A stretch of 64,000 nucleotides of DNA from assembly GCA_905160935.1 (NCBI GenBank), contig CAJHZI010000510.1, positions 331,501 to 395,500 of the forward strand, given 5' to 3'. The translations under genes and the position numbers were made by a program. The notes beneath the pieces were generated by a model. That model made no database searches and had not been told where the DNA came from. It saw nothing but the letters and a program-made list of their open reading frames with translations. Positions within the stretch are counted from its first letter, which is position 1. Each line of letters opens with the position of its first letter. This DNA is from Enchytraeus crypticus (lineage: Eukaryota; Annelida; Clitellata; Enchytraeida; Enchytraeidae). This document shows positions 47,655-59,021 of the stretch, one piece after another.

Positions 47655-47884
47655 CTTGTTTACTCGCGAAATTTAACAACGCCGTTGCCATGCTCCAGAA
47701 AAGTTGCATAGATATCACAAACAGAATGCAAAGACTAAAAAATTCTGAGGTAATTTCTTTGTCAAAAATAATATCCGAAAATAATTTAGTGCACTCAAGC
47801 AGAAGATTAGAAATGAATTTAAGAGTATTTCAGTCATATTGTCAAATATTTTAACATAGATATATAATTACAAATAGTTAGCTT

Positions 47885-48110
47885 TATTAACAACTTCGGC
47901 GGAGGGATTTAGCGCATTTGGTTTAGCTGCGCGTCAATAATGAGTTCATTCAGCTTCAGTTAGTACTTTGTGGGTGATCACTTTGGAAAACTGAGTGTGG
48001 ACAACTTCGAATGAGAAATCCTCAGGGTTTTGGAATGTTATTCTTAAATCTGTGCCGGCTGTCTTAATGCCAACATCATTGCTTCCTGACCCAGTGTGCC
48101 AATATCTTAT
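47885..48110 (+). mobile_element. Dispersed repeat family F
   Basis: It is opposite in orientation to 29090-29365. 'tttggtttagctgcgcgtca' and 'cattgcttcctgacccagtg' mark the two ends. It lies upstream of the CLPX start. Confidence 0.55.
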
Positions 48111-48164
48111 TTAATAACGTAACTTAATTTTTGTCGACGAGAATAATCCTGAACCAGAAACTAA

Positions 48165-48975
48165 CTCTCGTGGGTTCGATTCTCAGATGCGCTGATCTGA
48201 GAGTAAATCTCGGACATTCATTGGACTATAGTTACATGGATAATGAATAAATTTCCTACCGTTTAAAACTTTATACCTGTGGCATTAAAAGTGATAGATA
48301 TCAACATACAATGTACATGTATATAGTTGATCATTCGAGTACTATAATGCATGTTTCAAATGACATGCTCGTTCTCGAGCTTGAAAGTAGATTAGTGATC
48401 ACGTACGCTAAATTGATACGACAATGCATTTAGAAAAAACGCTGCAAAAATTTTACTTAGAAATTTTATTATATAAGGCACGGTTACATCGAGCGGACTT
48501 TACAAAGTTTTAATTAATTTTGACTTACACACTAAAATGCATGCTTCTCGAATATGTTTATAACAGTATATGTTCATAGCCCATTTGATTCAAGCCTAAT
48601 GCGGCTATAACAATTAATGGACGTATGATGTAGGATTATAAGGATAAGATCGACATTCACTGGAATGGTTACACGGAAGTTGAAAAAATTTGCCTAACGG
48701 ACTTAACATGTGGCATTAAAAATGATAGATATCCAGGAAGGTGATCGCTTCACCATAATGTGTGCTATTGTTATTAAAAAAAGTAAAGGCGCATTATAGT
48801 GAAATGATCAACTATGTTAGTATCTATCACTTTTAATACCACGTGTTAAATTCGTTAGGCAATTTTGTTCATTTTCCGTGTAACTAGTCCAGTGAATGTC
48901 AGAGATTTTACTCTCAGATCAGCGCGGCCGGGAATCGAACCCACGAGGGTTCAATTCACCTCAGTATTACTAGTA
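48165..48975. mobile_element. Cluster of tRNA-derived SINE family G, two copies head-out
   Basis: The left copy (48165-48350, plus) and right copy (48770-48975, minus) share 'cgtgggttcgattc', a consensus-like B-box, then 'gctgatctgagagtaaa', 'acattcattgg' and a conserved 'cattaaaagtgatagata' body. A headless third copy (48640-48770, plus) lies between them. The arrangement makes a large inverted repeat. Confidence 0.75.
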
Positions 48976-51900
48976 TTAGTATTTCAGTCACGTTCTGGTC
49001 ACAGTCCACACACACTCACAGCATCTGACTGATTGACTTTATCACTTTTATCTGCTGTAATTGCGAACACTGCTAGTTTCATGTTTGATTATCACAGCTG
49101 ATGCTGATCGTAGGTAATTCTGGATGAATACTCTAGAACTAAAACCAGTGTTTCCTGGTTGTGTCTGGGCTATAGTGAGAACTGACCAATCCTGTCAGCA
49201 ACACGCGTCGTATGAGGCGACTAAGCAATCACTGAGTAAGGCAAAAGGAAATAGTATCAGGTGCCATTTATTTCTCAATCTATAGACTGCATTATGAAAT
49301 AAAGTCGACATAAGATCGCTAAATGTATACGGGCTGCAAAATATAGGCCTACTTTGGCGGGCTGAAAAATATAGGCCTACTCTGGTGGGCCGCAAAATAT
49401 AGGCCTACTCTGACTGGCAGCAAAAAATAGGCCTACTCTGGCCGGCCGCACGTGGTCTACTGTCCGTAGGTTGTAGTGTGTTTAACGTCAAGGTTCAGAA
49501 GCACAAGGCTTCTCTTCAAGACGACTCGTCACACTCGAGCTACCGTCACAAAGATTAATGAAACAGTAAGTTACTTGGTAACTAAAGCAGTAAGTTACTG
49601 CTATCAGAATTGAGTTTAACTCAACTGGACCAGGAACAGCAACTCAACTGGAACAACTTTGGAAGTGTTGATAGTTTAGTAGTATAGGTACTAGACGTTA
49701 GATCATGAGGTCCGGGGTTCGATTCTGCTGTCCGTAGTTTGCCAACTTCTGATATATGCAGTAGGCAGTGGCCTATTGGACTAGTGCTAATGCCGCTGCT
49801 GCAGCAGCAGCTGCTGCTGCTGCTGCGGAAGACATTCGACACTTCTTCATCCATTACGATATTTACAGATCTGCGTAGCAATGTTTAGAGCGAGGAATAT
49901 TTAGTTACCAACTTATCTGGCACCGCAGCAGCTGAGCTAACACCGGCGTGTGGCTACCGTATCTACGTGTGTTTATATTGAGATTTCCGTTTACTTTCTG
50001 TTTACCACGAGCGATAGAAGTTCCTTATTTCCATATGAAGCTCCGATATGAAGTTTTCAGAATTTTCAGAACCTGTTGTAGACGTCTAAAACAAATGAGG
50101 TTTTATATACCCGTGGTATTCAAAAACCTCAAACCTCTAATGTATATTACTACATCACAATGCCCTTGCTATTTATCCTTGCAATACCCTTGCAATACCC
50201 TTTCTACCAAATACATTACAGTGACTACATAGACAACGGAATCCCTATATGATAGCACAAGAAGCCGTTAGGCCTGGGCTGCTAGTTTAGGCCGCAAGTT
50301 TTACGCTACCAGTTTACTGCTGCGCTGTTCCTGAAATACGTACGATATACGGTTTATCAGCCCAGGCGCTCAGTCGAGATAAAACTGGAGCGGCCTGGCT
50401 GTGTGGTTATTTCTTTTAGCTTTCAATACTACAACTCTGATTAATTTCCATTAGCGCATTAGTAAACTATATAATATGAGTGTTAGTAACTGCAATAGTT
50501 AATAAATCGTTTTGATTATTAGTAACCTAGATAGGAGCATACAGTTTTAGAGGTCAATGGTGATGTGAGGTGGTGGTGAAGTTGTTGCACTGGTACATGT
50601 GCGGAAAGTACTGAAGTCTTCTCAGTTAAACCTAGAATACAGTATATAAGGATTCCGAATTTCAAGAAGGTGACTTTTACAAGCTGCCGAATGATGTTGC
50701 TTTAGGGATTAATTGGGCCTACACAAGTGTCAAGTGTACAGACAAATATTTTTGCAATTGATTGCATTGCACGCTTTTTGCCTATAGATAGATAGATGTT
50801 TTACTTTCACGAAAATCACAATGACACCGAATACCGTGCATAGAATGATACCAATAGTATTTAGGTGTAAATCTTCACTCAGATTTCTCATTTGGATTTC
50901 GTATTCTAAACGCAACTTACTATGTATCAAATGTTACTATTTACTTACTTAGTATCAAATGTTACTATTGAGGGTAAAGCAAAATTTATAGACATCAGCC
51001 CGTCAAAGTTTATTTGAACGTCGAGTCATTGGAATGAAAATGAAATAAGCCTTATAGTCTAGATCATTTTGCAAGTAAACTTTAAGTTTTAAATTTTAAG
51101 TTTTAATGTTTAAATTTGAAAGTTAGCTGTGAGAGAGCCAGAAAGACTGAATGCATCATTTTTGAATTCAGACTGACAAACTAGAGTAATCTATTCAGTT
51201 TCCTAGCATTTAAGAATCTGTATCAAGTCATTTATTAAATTAGACTGCTTCTATTAGAATCCCTATTCATCATTCTTCGAATTTGTGAAGCGTGAATTTA
51301 AGTTTTAGAATTGTTAACTTTAGTAACTAACAACTCGTGTATTTTGGCTTTGATGTTCTTGAATTCAGTTACCAGTCTTTTCAATCCATACCTCAATTAA
51401 CAAGCATAGCCTGCACTTACTGCACTGTTACTGTTGTTATAGGCAACCTTTATTTAATTTTATTAACTCTTGTATAACATACGTTTACATATTTATCGGT
51501 CTATTTGGAATATCATCTTTGGATATTAAGTTCTCCACTGAAGTAACTTTCGTAACACGCGATCAGCTGAATTATTGCATTGAATTCAACGTACGACACA
51601 GAATAAACATTGAGTAGCTCTGCTGAAGTAATTCATACTTCCTCTACTTGTGCAATTTGCTTGAATATCGTGATTACGCTTTGAGTGACTACTCGAGCAT
51701 AAGAATTGTTAGTATTAAATGTAAACATTTCTATTTCTGCTCTATAATAGTATGTTACTATAATTATAAGTAAAACCATAATTCATAATATTATTAGCAT
51801 TTAATTTAAGTATATTTTATTTAGTTATTTACTTAGTAATGTATTTATATAGTAATAATAACAATAATAATAATAATAATAATAATAATAATTATTATTA

Positions 51901-52142
51901 TTATTAGTTTTATTATAATTATGAATTTTATTATTATTATTAGTTATTAGCGTTACTTGAAAGTCATTACATTTCTGGGTAATTTTCGTACATCGCATGA
52001 TTGACTGAATAAATCTGATGACAGTATTGGCTTCATTGCCTCAATGATTGCATTGTACATCTGTAGTATATTCATTTCCTGTCACCCGGGCTCCTCGATA
52101 TTGCGGTATCGACATGGCTGTTACGATGCAAATATCATTGCG

Positions 52143-52206
<64 letters not shown>
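52143..52206. repeat. (TA)n microsatellite
   Basis: An uninterrupted AT dinucleotide run. Confidence 0.95.
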
Positions 52207-52208
<2 letters not shown>

Positions 52209-52317
52209 TATATATATACAGTATATACATACATATATTATATTTGATTTTTCGAATCAACCGGAATCGGGTTCGGATCTGACCTAGTCATAATTGTAAT
52301 ATTAAAAACCTATATAA

Positions 52318-52420
52318 AGCCAATAATAACGTCAGTTTCCTCTCTCGAAATTGAGATCAGTGACATACGAGCTCAGGATTTGAATCCCGCACATACTGAT
52401 TTGCGGTTGAAAGGCATCAT
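52318..52420 (-). mobile_element. SINE family B, truncated
   Basis: 'ataacgtcagtttcctctct' and 'aggatttgaatcccgcacat' match tail and B-box. The outer head is missing. Confidence 0.7.
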
Positions 52421-52576
52421 CATTAAATTATTAACTAGGTCATCAGCGTTTGCTAAATCAATAATTGTTATGATTATTGTTATTATTGCTGTTATTATAT
52501 TGAAATATAATAAAATAAATAAATAATAAATTGAAATATAATATCTTTTGTACAATTAGATAAAATTTAATGCAAT

Positions 52577-52612
<36 letters not shown>

Positions 52613-53432
52613 ATTCAATGAACTGCCTATCATTAGATTTGTAGCTTTTAGCTTAAAGTCCTTTCTAAACTCTGCTCACCTTTTAATCTTTATATAGGCA
52701 TGCGTTACTAACTTACTAACTAATTTAACATACCTTTCCTCGTTCTTCCTATAGCAATGCACAAGCTTGATATCAAACTTGTATTACAGTTCTTTAAATA
52801 CAGTTTTATACATTCATTCTTTATGTCAAGTTTTTATAAATTACAGTTTAGGTATACATACATTTAACATCTATCTTCATGTCAAACTTTACTACAGTTT
52901 AGGCATTTAATCCTGTACCTTCTATTTTCATCTTAAACGTGTATTAGGCCTAGAGTCTATCTTCACCAGTAAGCTTTCTCATTGTATAGAATAGCATCCG
53001 TACAGTGCAATGTGACACTTGGCATGTAATTAGCAGTCTAGGCTTATCTGTAGCGAACAACTGTAGTGCAGCAGTTGAACCGTGATTAACTGCATTTAGA
53101 TAGCGTCAAGCGAAATGCTGCCACTTTAAATAAACAGTGCTAGCTGCAGTGTTATTAGCATTGTTTATTTAAGTAGCATATTCACTGGGGTAATTAATGG
53201 TAGTGAAACTATGGCATTGTTCATTTAAAGTAGCTATATTTTGTGATGGTGGAGTTAGCATTTTTCATGTTATGTAGTAACATAAATATTGCTACTTTAA
53301 ATCAGAATTCTCATTTCCTCCATTTACGTCAGAATCTAAAATATATTTTCTTCTTCTTATTGTTATTACTTTTCACAATCGTCTAACAGTGAAAACGTTA
53401 AAGCAAGAAGAAGCAACAGAAAGAAGAAGACA

Positions 53433-55267
53433 ATGGGAAACAAGCAAGGCAAGCCTCAGGACTCCATGGGGACTGTGGACGACGGCAAGGTCGCTGTCCC
53501 GGAGTCTAAATACGACCAGTACGCCTTCCCATTCGAGAATGTTGTGTTTGAGGGGGGTCCCAACAACCTCCTGCCCTATATAGGGGCTGTACGGGTGAGT
53601 TCTAGTTAGGCCTAGTCTATTTGTGCTACTAGATTAGGCATAGTCTATTTATTAAGTAAAAATATAATATCAATCGTTCAAGAGACGTCCCTGACATTGC
53701 TTTATGGCGAGGAACCGGACTTTAAATTATCTTTGATTGATTGATTTATTGAAAAATCAAAATACAAATATAAAAATTAAAATTAAATATAAATAAATTT
53801 ATAATTTAACAAAAATATAAATACAAATAAATATAAATTTATTTATAATTTAGCCTTTAAAAATAAAATGCAGATAAGTGTACTAGGATGTTTATTCTAT
53901 TGTGCAATCTAGTGTAGTTAACGGTTTGACTATTTGATGACTGGACGTGCGTGGACGTGTTGTAATTATTAATTTCAGGTTGATTTTAGTGCGGCATTTA
54001 TTTATTTATTTGAACATTTATTTATATACTTATTTGTATCCACATTTAGAAGCACGTAAGGTACTATTCTAAGCTGTTCTGTACTATACTGTACGGCAAA
54101 GCACAAATTGCCTCTAACTCCTCTGATCTGTAGTATGCTGCATTGTACTGCGCTGCTGTGTACTGTACTATACTGTACTGGCATGTTATGTACTGTTCGT
54201 TTTGCTCGCCGGCTTGATTGCGTCTCAATAGTGCTCGATGTTGTCATTGATGACTGTAGCACTCTAACTGTAATTATGATATGTACTACTGTACTACATA
54301 TCTGTGTGTTGCAATATACGTTGTACTGCCCTGTTCTGTACTATATTACATTGTACTATGCTGTTTCTTACTCTACTACATTGTACTACTCTACACTGTA
54401 CTAGACTACATTGTACTACACTGTACTATTCTGCTGTGTACTACATTATACTACTCCACTTTGTACTACATTGTACTACACTACATTGTATCACTCTGTA
54501 CTACTCTACATTGTACTACTCCACTTTGTACTGCTCTGTGCAACACTACACTGTACTACTCCACTTTGTACTGCACAGTTCCTAGAGGAGGCAGGGATCT
54601 GGAGGAACGTGCTGAGACTCGCTGGATCAGGGTCCGGAGCTCTTCTCGCCTCACTCCTCAGTGTGGGATACAACTCCCATCAGCTGGAAAAACTCTTCCA
54701 GGAAGACATTCGACGAGTTACACAAGGTTCGCTACTTCCACATCACGTCCACATCACAGTACTTCCACATCAATTATAATTATAATTGAAGAATAGCAAT
54801 GAAGTTGATCAGAATTAGCTGGAGCTTCTCGATGACTTCTTGTCTCACGTCTCTAGCAAGTTATTGTGTACTAAACACCACTTTTCTAATAACGGCGCGG
54901 ATTATATTATGTAGCAGCAGAGGTACACTTATATTTCGTCCTGTATTGACTAACTAATCAATATAGAAACATAGATATGTAATATCCTGAGCTCTCCTGT
55001 CACTGACATTACTTTCGAGTGAGGAAACTGACGTTAACCTTAGCTTTACCAGCTTTAATATGAGTAAACAGGATAGTTTTCTCAAGAAATGACGACCGTG
55101 CCCAGTAAATGTTAGTCAAAGCTGAGGAAGGCATAACCCACAAATATTGGTAGACCATGTTAGATGATTTAAAGTTACACTCCCATGTGGACATGAAGAG
55201 GAAAACGGAAGACAGAGAAGAGTGGAGGCGTTGTATACCATGGACCTGCCAGTGAGCAGTGCACTAG

Positions 55268-55299
<32 letters not shown>

Positions 55300-58200
55300 C
55301 GAGAGAGAGTGAGATAGAGAGAGAGAGAGAGGAGAGCGAGAGAGAGAGAGAGAGAGAGAGAGTGGTTAAACTCTGTATGGAATGGATGAGAGCAGAATGT
55401 GAATGTTCGAAGCACATCCGGCGACCAAAAAGTTTAACTCTATATTGTTTTTGTAGTCTACACTCAACTCAGAAAACTCTCTCTGAACTCTATGCTCGGC
55501 ATGATGGGCTTCCGTTCAGTAAAATCAAGCGAATATTTGACCAAATGTTGAACATTTCCCGAGGTATCTTGAGATTGGTCTCATACAACGGAAAATATTG
55601 CAAAATAAAAATAACACATCATCATCATCATCATCTTCCCTTAAATCTAAATTTAACCAGGGTCGGGATCCCATTCGTTAAAGTTTTGTGGCAATTACTG
55701 GAGCCTAGGCGGTCACCAGCCGTATGCGCTTTCTGGCGTTGGTATGGATCTTAGTGCGTTAGGCGCCTTCTATGACACGTGCAGTCACCGGTTGGTCAAA
55801 TTCTTCAAACGACCAGGACACAACACGGGGAAAATAAAACTAAAACATAATAATAATAAATAATGAATAAATATAAATATAAATATATAAATATCTAAAT
55901 AAAAATTTATATACACATTGATTTAGTAGATTACTTAAATTTAATTAACGTCTATTATTTATTTTTATATCCTACGCTATTAAAGTCCTCCTCTGGTGTC
56001 AGATAATAATAAGTAAAAAATGTAAATACTAAACAATAATAATAAACAATAATAAAAAATAATAATTAATGCCTGAGCGATAAGGGAACTATAGGCCTAT
56101 ATTTCAGTCAAGAAAATGTTCTAACATAAATTTATCTCTTATTCTGCTGTAAGTGCTTATTTTGAATTAAAGGAATAGATTATTAGTTTATTATTATTTG
56201 AGTTGTGAATTATAGTAAATGCTAAATGGGTGTAATTTCAAAACATCGAGATACGAAGTTTTGATAGATAATTAGGTCTATTTCAGAGAATGAGCCAATT
56301 CTTTCAAATTACTTATGCCTAAATTTGTAACTGCAAAGTAAATTTAATTTAAATAATTTTCCTGTAAAGGAATTGATCAAATTAAGCAAATGCAACGATA
56401 TACTGAACATTTAAAACGTATTTGGCTTTTTTCGTTTAGTTAAGTCGTACTGCATTTCTTATTCTCTCTGTCATCTTGGATAAATGGTCTGGCACCGTAA
56501 TGGATCATAATTCTCCCCACGCGTCTACGCTTTCATTTCTTCAGGGGATTAGGGTTGACCTTTAAGGCTGTATAAGCTTCTGATACTAGCGTTAAGCACA
56601 ATCCTCGCCAATGCCAAAATGTTAATGGAATTTTATTTTGATAAGTTGTCTGTGTTTGGCTGGGCTGAGACTCACATGTTTTTGTTACCGAGCCGTCGTA
56701 TCAGGTTATACATGTAGCTGTTGCAAAGCTGCTTGTAGCTGCTTGTAGCTGTTGCAAAGCTGCTTGTAGCTGCTTGTAGCTGTTGCAAAGCTGCTTGTAG
56801 CTGCTTGTAGCTGTTGCAAAGCTGCTTGTAGCTGCTTGTAGCTGTTGCAAAGCTGCTTGTAGCTGCTTGTAGCTGTTGTACAGCTGCTTGTAGCTGATGC
56901 ACTGCTGCTTGTAGCTGCTGCACAGTTACTTGTAGCTGCTGCACAGCTACTTGTAGCTGCTGCACAGCTACTTGTAGCTGCTGCACAGCTGTTCAGCTGT
57001 TTTTAGCTGCTGTACAGCTGCTTGTAGCAGATATAGAGTAGTATGCTTCATCAGTAGATCACTGCTGCGGCAGTTGCTGTCTTATAAAATTTATGATTAA
57101 ATAACTGCTGCGGCTGCTTCTGTCTCATATGTTATAGAACAATTTGATTAGATAACTGCTGCTGCAGCTGTTTTCGTATAATAATTTTGATTAAATAACT
57201 GCTGCGGCAGCTGCTTTCTCAGATGTTATATAATAATTGTGATTAGATCACTGCTGCGGCAGCTGCTGCCTCGGCTGTAACATGGCGAGGACTTTTGGCT
57301 GGAACCCCAACAAGAAGATCATTCGCTGGCTGGGTGACAAGATCTCCACCTGCGCTGGGTCAGCGGAAATCACGTTCTCACAGGTGGGAAACCTCCGGGA
57401 ATAATATTAAATAATATAAATATAATTGTAACAGTTTTTATTAGCATTATTATAATATTATAATATTGGCAATATTTTTATTTTAGTCATATTATCTTAT
57501 TATTTTAATCTCTGTTATTTCATTATTTTATGGTATAATAAAAGAAATGTTATAATTTAAAGACCCACTCGTATGTGGACATGAAGAGAAAGACGGAAGA
57601 TAGAGATGAGTAGAGGCGTAAGCGTTCACTGGCTGTAGCCAGTGGCAATGTCGGTAGGATACTCGACCGCGGATCAGTATGTGCGGGGTTCAAATCCTGG
57701 ACTCGCCCGTCACCGACATCGCTTTCGAGTGATGAAACTGACGTTAACCTTAGGTTTACTAGCTTTTTTTATTATTTTATGGTATATCAAAAGGAATGTC
57801 ATAAGTAATTTAAAGATCCACCCCTATGTGGACGTGAAGAGAAAGACGGAAGATAGAGATGAGTAGAGGCTTTATATACCATGGACCTGCCAGTATGCAG
57901 TGCACTAAGAGAGAGAGAGAGAGAGAGATTTTAATCTCGTTAGATAATGATTAAGCAACTCACATATTAATTATTTGATTGCGCAGTGATTAACATATAT
58001 ATACTTTACTTTTAGCTTGTCGATCTGTTTATTTTTTCGATAGTACTCGATGTTGTCATTGACGACTGTAGCACTCTACTTGTTGTTATGTTATTTTATG
58101 TTGATGATGAATGTTTAGATGGATTTTCGTGAAAATTTCTCTGAAAAGTTTCAAATGGCTTTAATTTATTAATTCATTGTCTGTCAATAGATTTTTGATT

Positions 58201-58940
58201 AACTAGCTGTTTAAGATTAGCAAATACTTGATGTATAATATGTGAATAATAATGATAATTTATTAGTTTGTTGGCTTCGGCATTAAGCGATGGATTGTTT
58301 GATTGTAAAACTGATTCATCATTTTATTGATCTATTAATGGAATGATTGATTGCATGGCATAGGCCTATGAGTTGTTTAGCAGAGATCTCAGCATTAATT
58401 CATTAATATATTGATTGATTAGTTGATGGATTGACTTTGATTCATTAGAAATTCGGCAGAGAGCCGTGCATTGAGTAATTAACTTACTGAATAATTGATT
58501 GATGAATTGATTTGCTTGGGCCTATAAGAAATTCGGCAGAGAGTTGTGCATTGATTAATTAACTTATGGATTGATTGTTTGATTTATTGATGTATTGACT
58601 TAGGCCTATGAGAAGTTTGGCAGAGAGTTGTGTACTGATTAATTAACTTATTGATTGATTGATTGATTGATAGATAGATGTATTGACTTAAGCCTATGAG
58701 AAGTTTGGCAGATAATTGAGCATTGATTAATTAACTTCTATAATAATTGATTGATTGATTGATGCATTGATTTAGGCCTATGAGAAGTTTGGCAGAGAGT
58801 TGTGCATAGTAGCTGGTAATGTAAGCCACGAGGTGGTCGAGTTCTGTCATCACAAGACAACCCCCAACCTTTCCATCCTCACCGCTGTGCGCATGTCACT
58901 CGCTACTCCAGGTTGTGCAACAATAACAACAACAACAACA

Positions 58941-58976
<36 letters not shown>

Positions 58977-58989
58977 GCAACAACAACTA

Positions 58990-59021
<32 letters not shown>

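Larger units (their letters stand above)
48976..53388. other. Intergenic region between CLPX and the patatin-like gene
   Basis: Contains 'gctaccgtcacaaagattaa', part of a short repeat (49470-49590) also present inverted at 25205-25290. It also holds an (ATA)n patch (51855-51910), a (TA)n run (52143-52204), a decayed SINE B (52318-52420, minus) and a (CT)n tract (52580-52606). I see no supportable gene. A non-coding first exon of the patatin gene may hide here. Confidence 0.5.

Noticed and set aside
54108-54796. Cys/Tyr/Leu-rich frames of 90-170 codons as a secreted or membrane protein
   Set aside because: They are repeat translations that run into exon 2 of the patatin-like gene, in or out of frame.
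58001-58060. A microexon between patatin-like exons 3 and 4
   Set aside because: A first reading of exon 4 from a later AG left a phase gap. Placing the acceptor at 58775 restores phase and supplies the 'AYEKFGREL' stretch, so no extra exon is needed.
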